NCBI GenBank assembly: GCA_029582265.1
Contig: CM055835.1
Location: forward strand, 12,579,498 to 12,643,497
Direction of reading: 5' to 3'
DNA length: 64,000 nucleotides
From: Zoroaster sp. YZ-2022
Taxonomy: Eukaryota > Echinodermata > Asteroidea > Forcipulatida > Zoroasteridae
The notes under the pieces are model-generated. The model was not told where the DNA came from, ran no database searches, and was given only the letters and a program-made list of their open reading frames with translations. Shown here one piece after another: positions 43,214-53,683 of this stretch (positions are counted from its first letter, which is position 1; every line of letters begins with the position of its first letter). Both the position numbers and the translations under genes were made by a program.

Positions 43214-43473
43214 TCACCTTGCTCTCTCTAGAATTTCCTCGATCTTTTTCTTCTCCCGGAACATTTTCTTCTTGAGCAGAGGTCGGCACGTTCGCAATGC
43301 CTCGGAGATGTACGGCAGGGACCAGTGCTTCCGGAGGAGCGCATGCTCAACAGAGAGGGCGCCGTCTCGCGTTCTTCGGACGTGCGTGGCGACGGCGCAC
43401 GTTTTCATGTCCTGGGCAAGATCGTGGAGAGTTTTACGTAGATACTGGGCAGTCTCCTGGATGCATTCAATTT
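43214..43473 (-). CDS. TRUB2: TRUB2 exon 6 and stop (aa 235-320)
   Basis: Acceptor acgtcacag. IECIQETAQYLRKTLHDLAQ, DMKTCAVATHVRRTRDGALS, then a basic helical tail (KKKMFREKKKIEEILERAR) and TGA at 43216-43214. The tail differs from human and is lysine-rich. Confidence 0.9.
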
Positions 43474-46400
43474 CTGTGACGTGAGGAAAAATTGATCGAT
43501 GGAGACTTGTGTTAAAACTGGAGAATTATGATCAAAATGATAATGCAACCTATCAAATACTCTTGAAGGTATTTAAAACAAAGTACCCTCTGAACTCCTG
43601 AAATTTTACTCTACTTGGGACGGTTCCTAACAAGTAATTAACAGCAATGCTTACCAAGCTCAAAGTCTGGTGGTTCAAAATGAATACACCTCATGTTGAG
43701 TATGAGGGGTGGCAGGTCTTGTCCTAGCGGTCTGAGCATACCACGGACAGCCAACTCATAAGCCTCATGGCTCTCCATGTCAACTCCAGAATTACTAGAG
43801 AGAAAATAACAACAAAAATAACTAAAGGTGACTTGGGCCAATTTCATCGGGCAGAAAAATTTGCTTAGCAGATTTCTTTGGTTACCAGCTAAACTCAGGC
43901 ATTTTGGCTGGTAGTCTGTTTTATATTGCTAAGCAAAAATATTTGCTCAGCGTTATTTGCTCAGCGAAATCGGCCCCTGGCTACAGGAGCCTTCATATAA
44001 ACATACAGAGTTTGGGGAAGTGAATTGGACTTGAAGGTACATATACTGGTAATGTTGGCAAAACTGCTTCTACGAGTATGCTAGAAATCAACATATACAT
44101 TAAAAATAACCCTACTACACATGGAGGCCACTCCGATCCACTAAATTTTCAATATGTTCTTCACCAACCTTCCCCTGCTGTCCTTTCTAAGTAATCTTAC
44201 AAAATCAACTGTGTGCCACCCAAGGCCACTGTACATGTACATGTTTGAACATATTAAGTATGGCCTGCAATGTATCAATGGGAGACCACTTTACCCTGCA
44301 ATCTCAGTGGTGTGACAGTGCACAGAAGGGTAACCATAGGAGGCCACTGGCAACATGCAACAGCTAATGGCTTGGAGTGGCCTGAATGGGTTGTTTCAAA
44401 AATTGCACTGATTGTAGGAGGGTTAAACACCCACCCTGTAAACGTTTCAGCTTAATACAATGTAGGGTTGGGATGTTTTCACATTTTCAAATTCATGAAA
44501 CGTGTAAACGAATCCTTCATTTAAAAAAATGGAACTTTCCATTTCCACAATATTTGGCTGGCCTTTTTTATTTCACGAAGTGCAACCAGTGAGTCGCTAT
44601 TATCACAATTCCCAGGAAGTTCAACTGATAATTTGTTTTTAATTTTAATGCAACCAGATATTTCAGAGGATGTTTTGTGCCAAGCTTGGAATTTTTAGGG
44701 AGGAGGGCCAAAGTCATGGTACAGCCAAGCCTTTGAGAAGCCCAGCCAGGCCCAGGCTTTGCCCAGGCCTATGGGCCTATATAATCCCCTAGCTGAGCAC
44801 AAAAGACCCTTTACTAATGAATAGATCTCAAATAGCTCTTATTGTTAACACAGACTTGACTGACACTTCAGCTGTCTTTTGTTCACAACTTCATCCAGGG
44901 CTGTGAGATCTTATCAGTTCGCCAAACCGCAGACTGCTCAGTGGGGAGTCTATAAACATATTGGGGGTAAATGTGTGCTTTGTATCAGGGAAAAATCTAT
45001 CTAGGAAAAGAATCCACCCGCAACGTTTCTGCAATGATATACCCTTTGCAGAAAAACTTTCCCACAACTTATCCCCGAATAGTTTTGAGAAGGTGCCTAA
45101 TGAGAGAGTCAACTGACCTGATCATGATCTTTTGGTGGCTCCGTTCCAAGTTGGAAATGACACGGTCAAATTTCTCTCTTGTGACATGATCTGTTGGATT
45201 CAATGCAAACAAAATTTTCTCTCTACTTCAGCCAACTGTAATTCACCAAAACGTCTGAGCTCGAGACTATGTCGTAGGTGCAGTCATGTTCATCTGCGTT
45301 ACCAGACTGGCGATGATGAAAGAACAAAGTGGCTTTCTCCAAACTCAATGTGGACACAAAGTGTCGGCTGAACAAGTACTGCAAGAGCAGCATTTTACCA
45401 TGTGGGAAGGGTTTCATGATTATAAACTCGCAGTATAATTTACGGGTAGTTCACCCCAAGTAATAATAAGTAATACTTATAGAATACATTACACATATGT
45501 TCCAATGTGCAATACATTATTTCCCCTGGTCACTGGGCCAGTATCATCCCTGTAATGTTTCTCAGCTCCCTGGGGCGTATACAACCCATTATGTGCAACT
45601 ATTTTTTGCCACTACAGGGCTAATCAAACACAATTACTACCTCTACCCTCACAGGTACATTGTACCCATTTACATATATACTCCTGGGTGAAGAGAAGCA
45701 ATTACAGTTAAGTGTCTAACTCAAGGACACAAGTACCATGGTTGCGACTGGGATACCATAGTGGATACTATAGAACCACATAACCCTGGAAAGCTTGACC
45801 CAAAAATTGGATGGCGGATAGCAACAGTTGTCAGGTTTAGTGTAACCTTATAGATCAATCAGAACTGTTTCAAGCATGATAGGTATATTAGGTAGAACTT
45901 GTAGTTTTGGTATATTAGTTACTCACGAAAGGTAGATTTTTGCCAGATTTTGCCCTCTGCATCGTGTGTGTCTGTAGCGATACCAAACCGTCCCTTGACC
46001 GTGTACTCCTTTGACATTCTTGTGGAGTGATAGGAATCTATTTTCTTGGTGCCATCTTTGACAGCTAAAACTGTGGAGGGAGAAAGGGAGAAATGACGAA
46101 ACAATATCCACATCCTGTGGTCTATAAAGTGTTAACCTTAACTCCCTAGATATTTTGGCTAAGGGCTTTTCCTGAATCCACCAAAATCCAACACCATGCA
46201 GTAACACTTCCACCCAACTGTTGGACTTAGATGGAAGCGGGACACCTGGCCCATTGTAAAGTATCCCTGTCTGGGCTACACAGTACTGAGTCCATCAAAA
46301 TACAACACCATGCAGTAACACTACCACCCAACTGTTGGACTTAGATGGAATTGGGACACCCGGCCCCATGTAAAGTATCCCTGTCTGGGCTACACAGTAC

Positions 46401-49355
46401 TGAGTCCATCAAAATACAACACAACCAGCCATTGGAGTTTAATGGGTTTGGGGTTGTTACTGTAAGGTTTAAGGTGCCCAGGGACCCTTCTACAATGGGT
46501 CACTTAAAGGTTTGTTGCCTTATCCACCATGGTCACAGCCTTATGAGAGCGCTACACACTTCAAGCAGCAGCTGCACAGGGCTGTTGCCAAGGTAGTTCT
46601 CTGGTTCATGCACAATTTTAGCTCCATTCTAGCTGTAAATTTTTTTTATCAAAAAAAAAATAAATAATAATAATAATGTGGACTTATATGGCGCACGTAT
46701 CCACCAAACTGGTGTTCAAGGTGCATTATATTATTACCCCTGCTCATCAGGCACATAAATCATTCCTGAAACCATCTCAGCTCCCTGGGGAGTATACAGC
46801 TCAATTGCTGCCATTACAGCGCATATAGGGCTAATCAAACACAACAACCAACTCTGCCCTCACAGGTACCCATTTACCCCTGGGTGGAGAGAAGCAATTA
46901 TGGTCACAATCAAGGACACAAGCACCATGGTCGCGGTTGGGATTCGAACCCACATTCTGATGACTCAGCCATCAGAACACGAACACAAACACAAACACAA
47001 ACACAAACACAAACACAAACACGAACACGAACACAAATCCGATGCACTAAACCGCTCGGTAGAAAACCACCTTATACTCAATGATGAGTCAGTGTTCCGA
47101 GACACAGACAAGGGTGTGATATTTGGAAGGTGGGCAAGAGAGAATGGAATGCAGCAGGAAGCATTTCCAGTTTGTATATAAAATGATTTTTTCTTAATCA
47201 TTCAAACAATGAAACTGCTCATTTACAGTTGCACATATACAAACTGTACAATGGCGCCACGAAATGTAGCAACCTCGGAGCTGAAATGCATTTCTCTGAT
47301 AGAGGGCTACGATACGCACAAAGTGCTCCATGCTATAAACCATAGATCTTTAAATACTGATGTGTACAAAGACGAAACCACTACACATCGATGGTAAGTA
47401 CGTTTTACCTATGCAAAGGTTAGATATTGAATAGATTCATACCCATAACACCAGACATCTTTGTGTCCAGCCCACGAGACACTTCAACGACCTTTAACCT
47501 CGAGTAAAGAGGACCTCTGACCAATGGGTGGTCAGCATAACTCGGCACCTGTACAGCCGTCAAAGCGTTAGGGTTGTCATCAATTCTTGCTATGTCGTGG
47601 ACGATTTTCACAAGGCTCTTCTGAGGGCGCTGTTCAAGTTTATTCAAATCTGAAATACAAAGGTGGTTTTTCAGATGTACTTATTTTATTGCTTTGATAT
47701 GATCACCTAGAAATGATTTCTTTTGCATTTCAGGCATTTTTGGGTTGTTTCTCACCCCTCCCTCTCCTGAGCTGCAGATCTCTTGATGGGGATTGTTGGA
47801 AAGAATGTCGAACCCAACCGCCACTTGTACACAATTGATAAGCATGTGTTTTTAGCCGACGACAAAATGGCCAACATCTCACTGGATGTACATTCATTGC
47901 TCAAAATCTCAAAATATTGTTTCCAATCCTCACTTTACTACTTTCCTCTCCTTAATTGTGTCCTCTATCATCTTTTAAAGGAAAATCAGTGATATTGGTC
48001 ATATTTGGATAGAAAAGTGGCAGTTGTATTCTACATTCTTTCCAGATTGTTAAATAGGAAAAAATATATTCATCCCCCCATATAAGTTACTTTTAGGGCA
48101 AAGTGGACATGACGCCCATATTGAGGATCCCCAATAGACCATGGCTCATCAATTCAACACATGATCATGATGACCTAAATTCTGACCCTTGGGCAACATA
48201 AATAGTACTAAACCCTTGGCCCATCAAATGCCTAACTATTAAACTAGGCCTAATTGCAAAAAGTTGATAGACTCAACATAGTTCACCATTAAAAACACAA
48301 AATTTGTCCAATCCAAAGTCAGGAAAGAATGTCATATCCGACCGCCACTTTTTAAGGGTTTTTTGGAAAATTTTTTGCAACCACTAACCAGTTAAAAAAT
48401 GATTTCATCGATTTTTGGGATACAGAAAGCGAAAACTATCTTTAAAATCCACTTTTTGGTCACTAACAGGGGAGTTGACAAGATCAAACTGACATGACTG
48501 AGGAAGTCATCATATACCAAAAATGCCTGATTTTTCATGAAATAAATATCCTTGAATAATTTGAAGTATGTGTCCATCATCATCCATATGTTCTCCACCT
48601 TAGTTACAAGGTAGTTAACATTAAATTATTGGTTATATTGAATGAGAAAAAGTGGTGGTTGGATACGACATTCTACCTGACACGGAAAGAACGTCATATT
48701 GACCGCCACTTTTTAAGGTTTTTGGGGGATTTTTTTGGCAACCACTAACCAGTTAAAAAATGATTCTATTGATTTTTTTTGGGGTACAGAAAGCGAAAAC
48801 TATCTTTAAAATCCACTTTTATGATAGTTTTCGGACTTTATTTCCCTTCTAAAATATCCTCCCCGGCAGAAAATAGAAGGATCCTATTATAGTTGCCACT
48901 GCGCATGTACAATGACCGTGTTGGTCACTAACGGGGGAGCTGACAAGATCAGACTGACATGACTGAGGAAGTCATCGTATACCAAAAATGCCCGATTTTT
49001 CATGAAATAAATATCCTGGAATAATTTGAAGTACAAAATGTATACGTCCATCATCATCTATATGTTCTCAACCTTACTAGGTAGGTAGGTAAGATTATAT
49101 TATTGGTTATATTTAATGAGAAAAAATGGCGGTCGGATACGACATTCTACCCCAAAGTCAATGTATTTTTCAAAATAATCCGTGTCAGCAAACAGCGCAA
49201 TTCAACAACACTGTACCTTCAATGAGGGCACTTTGTATCACTTGTTTGACAGTCTTCGGTGCCATTCCAGATGGTTTATACACAGCAAACAAGCCATTTA
49301 GATTTTGCCACGCCTTCGAGGCTAGCTGAGCTGTAGGTTTGACTAGTTTATTCAT
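43214..49355 (-). CDS. TRUB2: TRUB2-like mitochondrial tRNA/mRNA pseudouridine synthase
   Basis: Six exons, minus strand: 49355-49217, 47649-47443, 46070-45927, 45190-45118, 43794-43655, 43473-43214. They join to 963 nt, 320 aa, close to human TRUB2 (331 aa). TRUB2 is a TruB-family enzyme that converts uridine to pseudouridine in mitochondrial RNA. Residue landmarks: GLFAVYKPSG (KPxG motif, about 20-29), VPSYADHPLVRGPLYSRLKV (81-100), the catalytic loop RGLDTKMSGVMVLAV with Asp108, SKEYTVKGRFGIATDTHD (about 136-153), HHVTREKFDRV (164-174), EAYELAVRGMLRP, and THVRRTRDGALSVEHALL near the end. The start ATG at 49355 has A at -3. It converges on the NCF2-like gene. No frame break, so it looks functional. 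Confidence 0.92.
43655..43794 (-). CDS. TRUB2: TRUB2 exon 5 (aa 188-234)
   Basis: Acceptor tctctctag, donor gtaagc, phases 2/1. NSGVDMESHEAYELAVRGML, then LILNMRCIHFEPPDFEL. Confidence 0.9.
43795..45117 (-). other. TRUB2 intron 4
   Basis: Contains an inverted TTAA-type MITE (44110-44422), a GGCCC/GCCCAGGC low-complexity patch (44735-44775) and nothing coding. Confidence 0.5.
44110..44422 (-). mobile_element. TTAA-type MITE, copy g (inverse of copy f)
   Basis: Left CCCTACTACACATGGAGGCC, right GATTGTAGGAGGG, flanked by ATAA and TTAA. Nearly the full inverse of 41158-41467, so the two copies form an inverted pair 2.6 kb apart. Confidence 0.72.
45118..45190 (-). CDS. TRUB2: TRUB2 exon 4, 73 nt (aa 164-187)
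   Basis: A short exon (acceptor aatccaacag, donor gtcagt, phases 1/2) encoding HVTREKFDRVISNLERSHQK and IMI. Its position and phase are forced by the neighbouring exons and by the match to the HVTREKLDR stretch of TRUB2. Confidence 0.88.
45490..45790 (-). repeat. SINE body fragment
   Basis: CTCAGCTCCCTGGGGCGTAT (45570) and AGAGAAGCAATTACAGTTAA (45692) match the SINE body in minus orientation, diverged. In TRUB2 intron 3. Confidence 0.55.
45927..46070 (-). CDS. TRUB2: TRUB2 exon 3 (aa 117-163)
   Basis: Acceptor ccctccacag, donor gtgagt, phases 1/1. LAVKDGTKKIDSYHS, then MSKEYTVKGRFGIATDTHD: the KxYxVxGxxGxxTDT block typical of TruB enzymes. Confidence 0.9.
46131..46450. repeat. ~134 bp tandem duplication with MITE-like end
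   Basis: Starts TTAACCTTAACTCCCTAG. The segment CAACACCATGCAGTAACACT...AAAGTATCCCTGTCTGGGCT occurs twice in a row, about 134 bp apart. Same family as 59730-60000. Confidence 0.6.
46668..47068 (-). repeat. tRNA-derived SINE copy
   Basis: 3' end (inverse of GCGCCATATAAGTCCAC plus ATT repeats) at 46665-46697, body to 46920, B box inverse (GGGATTCGAACCC, 46939), and head ending ACCGCTCGG (47050). The variable arm has expanded into an (ACACAA)n microsatellite at 46977-47034. Confidence 0.72.
47443..47649 (-). CDS. TRUB2: TRUB2 exon 2 with catalytic Asp (aa 47-115)
   Basis: Acceptor tgtatttcag, donor gtatga, phases 1/1. It ends in VEVSRGLDTKMSGVM; Asp108 corresponds to the TruB nucleophile. Val116 is split with exon 3. 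Confidence 0.9.
47793..49153. mobile_element. Cluster of TIR elements with AATGTCGTATCC ends
   Basis: Three head-to-tail units with ends like GAATGTCATATCCGACCGCC and inverse GGCGGTCGGATACGACATTC: about 47793-48320, 48325-48681 and 48688-49153. They share the phrase ACTAACCAGTTAAAAAATGA...TTCGCTTTCTGTA-type interior. All lie in TRUB2 intron 1. A further copy is at 62851-63430. Confidence 0.6.
49217..49355 (-). CDS. TRUB2: TRUB2 exon 1 (aa 1-46)
   Basis: ATG at 49355-49353, donor gtacag after GAAG, phase 1. Contains NLNGLFAVYKPSGMAPKTVK. The basic, hydroxylated first ~17 residues (MNKLVKPTAQLASKAWQ) could be a mitochondrial presequence. Confidence 0.9.
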
Positions 49356-49370
49356 AGTGGTGGTGTACAA

Positions 49371-50440
49371 ATTAATTCGACAGGAGACTTAACGGTTGGC
49401 AAATACTGAAATAGGGCAAATCATGTTAATGCATGCAATGATGCCATGTGACTGCCATTAATTTAAATGACAATGTTTGCCACCCCTTTTTAGCAAACAC
49501 AGATAGTTTATCTATGCAACAAAATACGAGCTGATATTCAATACCAACTAGAAAGTAGTACAATGTTTATTTGGAAGTGAAACAAATGCATTTGATCAAT
49601 GAAAACAAACTTGGAGTTGCACATGCAAAATAGTTTTCTTTGCATATGGGGGCCGCCATGTTTACATCTATTTAACTGGCCAATGGAGAGAGGGCGCTAT
49701 TTCTTTAGATTATAATTACTCAACAACACATTTTATGTTTTAAACAGACTTACCCTTTCCTCAACTGACAATGAGGGCGCTGTTTATTTAGTTTGTATAG
49801 GTTTCGCTACACGGCCATCAGAGGGCGCTAAACAAATTGAATGATGATTGACTTGAGAATTAACATTTAAAACAAATTTTGTTTTCCAGTGAGCTATCTC
49901 ATTACCACACCAACCCAGGATTAGTGGGGGGGGGGGGGGTAGTTTTCAACCCTGCCCCCTACTCTAGTGGCCCCACCCTCTAGTTTCCCCCACTCTTAAT
50001 CATCCACATCATCACCATAATTATCATCACCATAATTGTCATCATTGTGACCACAATCACCCTCACCATCACAACCAACTACATCATCGGCACCCTGGCC
50101 CACACCAATTAACTGTCCAGCAAACTTTAAAGGAAGGTGCAACATTGGTAATTATTATCAACAAAATTAGTTGGTGTAAAGTTGGTACACTTAGCAATTA
50201 TCCTTAAAAATTATTTCATCTGAAGTGCATTTATTGGAGAAAACAGGAATTGTTATGTCAAATTTCGAAAAAACATTTAAAAAAAAAATGTAACAGCTTC
50301 TTGTTGTTTTTTAAAAAACGTGAGCACTTATTGCAATAAAATGTTAACAGGTTAAATATGTTTCTTGAAACTCAATGAATTGAAATGAATTGACATTATA
50401 CAAATACCAATGTTGTACATTCTGTTTATTACATGTATAC
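49371..50440. other. Region upstream of TRUB2
   Basis: Putative promoter area. A GGGGCCGCCATG motif near 49650 resembles the inverse of a YY1-type ATGGCGGC initiator element. There is a G run at 49927 and a CACCATNATCATCACC microsatellite at 50000-50080. No coding exon. Confidence 0.4.
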
Positions 50441-50457
50441 ATTAAATTCAAGATTGT

Positions 50458-50782
50458 GGGGTGCCATGGTCGAGCGGTTTAGTGCATCGGATTTGTGTTC
50501 TGATGGCTGAGTCGTCAGAGTGTGTGGGTTCGAAGCCTTGCCGCGACCATAGTGCTTGTGTCCTTGAGCAAGACACTTTACCATAATTGCTGCGAGGGCC
50601 GAATTGAACCCAGCCACTGGGGATGTACAAGCCAGTGTATGCTTAGTGCCGGTCCCAAGCCCGGATAAATGGGAGGGTTGCGTCAGGAAGGGCATCCGGC
50701 GTAAAACCTATGCCAAATCAAATATGCGGATCATGATCCACTGTGGCGACCCCTAACGGGAGCAGCCGAAAGAGGACAACAC
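50458..50782 (+). repeat. tRNA-derived SINE head joined to LINE-like 3' tail
   Basis: Head with TGGTCGAGCGGTTTAGTGCA (A box) and GTGGGTTCGAAGCC (B box), then the shared CCTTGAGCAAGACACTTTAC. It continues into CAAGCCCGGATAAATGGGAG, GTCAGGAAGGGCATCCGGCG and CTGTGGCGACCCCTAACGGG...AGCAGCCGAAAG. That tail is the kind shared by LINEs and their parasitic SINEs in aquatic animals. Full-length and relatively intact. Confidence 0.75.
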
Positions 50783-52483
50783 TAAATTCAAGATTCATTC
50801 ACATGTTTTTCTTAATTTTTGGTTAGTTTATATATTTATTGCAATTATACATGATAATTACTCTTTAACAGTATATAATATTTAAGAAATATTTAACCAT
50901 TTAGGGGAAGTACTTCATATAATAAACAGAAAATAATGAAATGAAATAAAATTTATTCCAGTGAGTTGAGATTACAATAATCTATCAATTATGACGACTG
51001 ATAAAAACTTAAAATTTATATCCAGCTTGATAAAAATTACAAATAATGGCCTATCACATTATAATAAGCAGCGTGGCATATCAAAATTATAATTATTAAG
51101 GGCTGAATTTATTTTGTTCGTAAATGGACTATGGACTTGGTCTTATCAACAGTGGTGCTGATACAACAACTCTTGGCTAAGAATGTTCATGCACTTTCAA
51201 TAACGAGTTTCATTCAAAATGGGGATTGTTGAAGATGTGAATCATAATTTCACCATCTTAAATGTCCTTGGTTTCAAAATTAAAGCAATATATTATTCTA
51301 CCATAACCAAATTAATGATGTAATGCCCAATTTAGGACAACCGTCGAACTGCAGTAGGGACTTTTATTCTAGTTGGGGTGTAATATGGTACACACGACAT
51401 TCTATCACAATACGTAACAAATGAAGAATAAAAAATAATACATTTTTTTCACTTGTGGTTACCAAACATCCGTCAGTGAATGACAGCAAAATATTGCTGG
51501 ATCCAAGAAGGGTTGGGCAATGTGACGTTCTCCCTTTTGGTGACCCCACCCCTTGCTACACCTCGATTGACTAAAACACTTTTTAGTGGCTGCTGTGTTT
51601 GCTCAAGAGAAATAGGGAATGGAATGTCAAAACATCAAGGGAAGCATTTTAAGGGGAGGGGAGGGGAGGAAAAGAGGGGCTAAACTACCAATTACAAATT
51701 CTTCAACATCCCATAAAAACTACAAGTATCAACAGTTACTGATAAGTTACAACTGACAATATCTAACATGTCAGTATGGGTTACATATCGATGGGTCAAA
51801 GAGGCCCAGGGGTGCAGATAGGCCAGGGGAGGTAAGTGGTACCCGATTTTCCTATACAATTTTCACCTGCCACCCCTTTACCATGTTGCTTGCATTTGAA
51901 GTGAAATTCATTTATGGAATATTCCTTTTGGGGACACCAAGCATTCCAATTGGAAGGCTGCCTGTTCCCAAAGTGAATGTGAGATGCACCCCTAGTGAAA
52001 ACTACATTAGTACCATTGGCTAATCAAAGTCAATGCTATTTATGTGTAACTACTCTTCCCATCAGGAATACAAGCTGTTCTCACTGGGAACATGGTGGCG
52101 TTCCACTTGGATCATCAGCATTTACACGTAGGAAAGCACTTTGTTCCTGACTGGAATGTTCTAAATGGAACGGGAAGGATCTGAATTTTGAGACACCTCC
52201 CTTTGTTTTCTGGTGGTTTCTAGTTTGAGGCCCAATTCATAGTGCAGCTTCTAATCAGAACAACTTGCTAAGCAGAAATCTGTGCTATGCATTTTATAGG
52301 TGGTTGCCAGCCAAGTCTCACACACTTTATATTGACCGGTTGTCAATTTGGTTTTGCTTACAACTTTTATTAGCTAAGCAAGATTGTCTGTAATCTGAAA
52401 TCAACTCCTTAAATATATGGATGACGGACTCAGACAATTTCATCTAGAACCATTACTTCCACAGAACAAACACATGTAATATA
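50783..52483. other. Intergenic, no gene seen
   Basis: AT-rich to 51480. GGAATGTTCC / TTCCAATTGGAA degenerate palindromes lie at 51915-52170. No exon. Confidence 0.5.
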
Positions 52484-52745
52484 CTACTCAAAACAATTTA
52501 GGGAACACCGGATTTTTAACATCAAATAGGTTTGAAATGTTCCATGAACCGGGATTTTCATTTGCAACCCCCTCTCTCTTTCAGTGGTCATGTCGTGAAA
52601 TGTGTAATCACTACATGCATCCTTTATCATCTGTTTCATTGTGCAGTTGTTTCTCATCAATTCTGTGAAACATTGTGTTTATCTGAAATAAATGATCTTG
52701 CTTTAACTGAGATTATTCCGGTGTTCCCTAAATTGTTTTGAGTAG
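52484..52745. mobile_element. TA-flanked MITE (CTACTCAAAACAATT ends)
   Basis: CTACTCAAAACAATTTAGGG...AACACCGG and its perfect inverse at the right end, flanked by TA on both sides: a Tc1/mariner-type non-autonomous element of 262 bp. Confidence 0.78.
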
Positions 52746-52839
52746 TATATATTAATAATTGAACCAAATAAACCACACTGGGAAATGGACTAGGTCCATA
52801 AATACATTGTATGGAGTGAACAAATACAAATTGACTAGA

Positions 52840-53415
52840 GTAGGGATTTGAATCTGCGACCTCTGAGTTAGCGTGCCGGCGCTCTACCAACTGAGTCATC
52901 CTAGCCATAGGAAGACCGCTAACATTGGTAGTTGGTAAAGCGTTGGCACGTTAACCTGCAGATTCAGATTCAAATCTCACGCTAGTCATCTCTACCAACT
53001 GAGCCATCTAGTCTGATAGAGACACCGCTAACATTGGTAGTTAGTAAAGCGTTGGCATGTTCAACCTGCAGGTTCAGATTCAAATCTCACGCTAGTCATC
53101 TCTACCAACTGAGCCATCTAGTCTGATAGAGACACCGCTAACATTGGTAGTTGGTAAAGCGTTGGCACGTTAACCTGCAGATTCAAATCTCACTCTAGTC
53201 ATCTCTACCAACTGAGCCATCTAGTCTGATAGAGACACCGCTAACATTGGTAGTTAGTAAAGCGTTGGCATGTTCAACCTGCAGGCTCAGATTCAAATCT
53301 CACGCTAATCATCTCTACCAACTGAGCCATATAGCCTAATAGAGAGACCGCCAACATTGGTAGTTGGTAAAGCGTCAGCACATTAACCTGCAGGTTCAAA
53401 TCCCACTCTAGTAAA
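52840..53415. repeat. tRNA-like inverted units in ~110 bp tandem array
   Basis: The first unit is a minus-strand tRNA-like sequence (inverse GACTCAGTTGGTAGAGCGCC; B box GATTCAAATCCC). About five units of ~110 bp follow. Each holds a + strand tRNA-like part (TTGGTAGTTGGTAAAGCGTT...GCAGGTTCAAATC) and an inverted A-box part (CTCTACCAACTGAGCCAT). None pairs into a proper acceptor stem, so I treat it as a SINE-derived array, not tRNA genes. Confidence 0.7.
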
Positions 53416-53515
53416 TTTTTCTTTGTGATATATTAATATTATATTCTTAAACCCTTTTAGTATTCAAATATCTGCAGTTGATATTGATAAGCCTAGTGCC
53501 TCACCGGCCGTTTTT

Positions 53516-53683
53516 CTATAATCGTACATTCTGGTGCAACTCCGGCTTGATGTCAAATATAAGATCAAACAGTCCCAACAAGACTTCCTCTTTGCTCTTG
53601 GAGACACGGATGTCCATCTCACTGATCTTCCGTCTTGTCTGCTCCTCAACTTCCTTGGCCTGGTCACCCTTGGAACCTAGATA
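53516..53683 (-). CDS. ATP6V1G1: ATP6V1G exon 3 and stop
   Basis: Acceptor ctgccacag, phase 0, 55 codons and TAG at 53518-53516. YLGSKGDQAKEVEEQTRRKI, then FDIKPELHQNVRL, matching the conserved DIRPEIHxNYR end of subunit G. Confidence 0.9.
   Translation of the reverse strand, partial: YLGSKGDQAKEVEEQTRRKISEMDIRVSKSKEEVLLGLFDLIFDIKPELHQNVRL

Noticed and set aside
46884..47201. His/Thr-Gln repeat peptides
   Set aside because: Products of the (ACACAA)n microsatellite within a SINE.
49356..49370. Five-codon upstream extension of TRUB2 exon 1
   Set aside because: It would start at TTG; the first ATG is at 49355-49353.
52845..52905. Possible minus-strand tRNA gene
   Set aside because: A and B boxes are good, but the acceptor ends do not pair and the unit belongs to a repeat array with copies near 17060.
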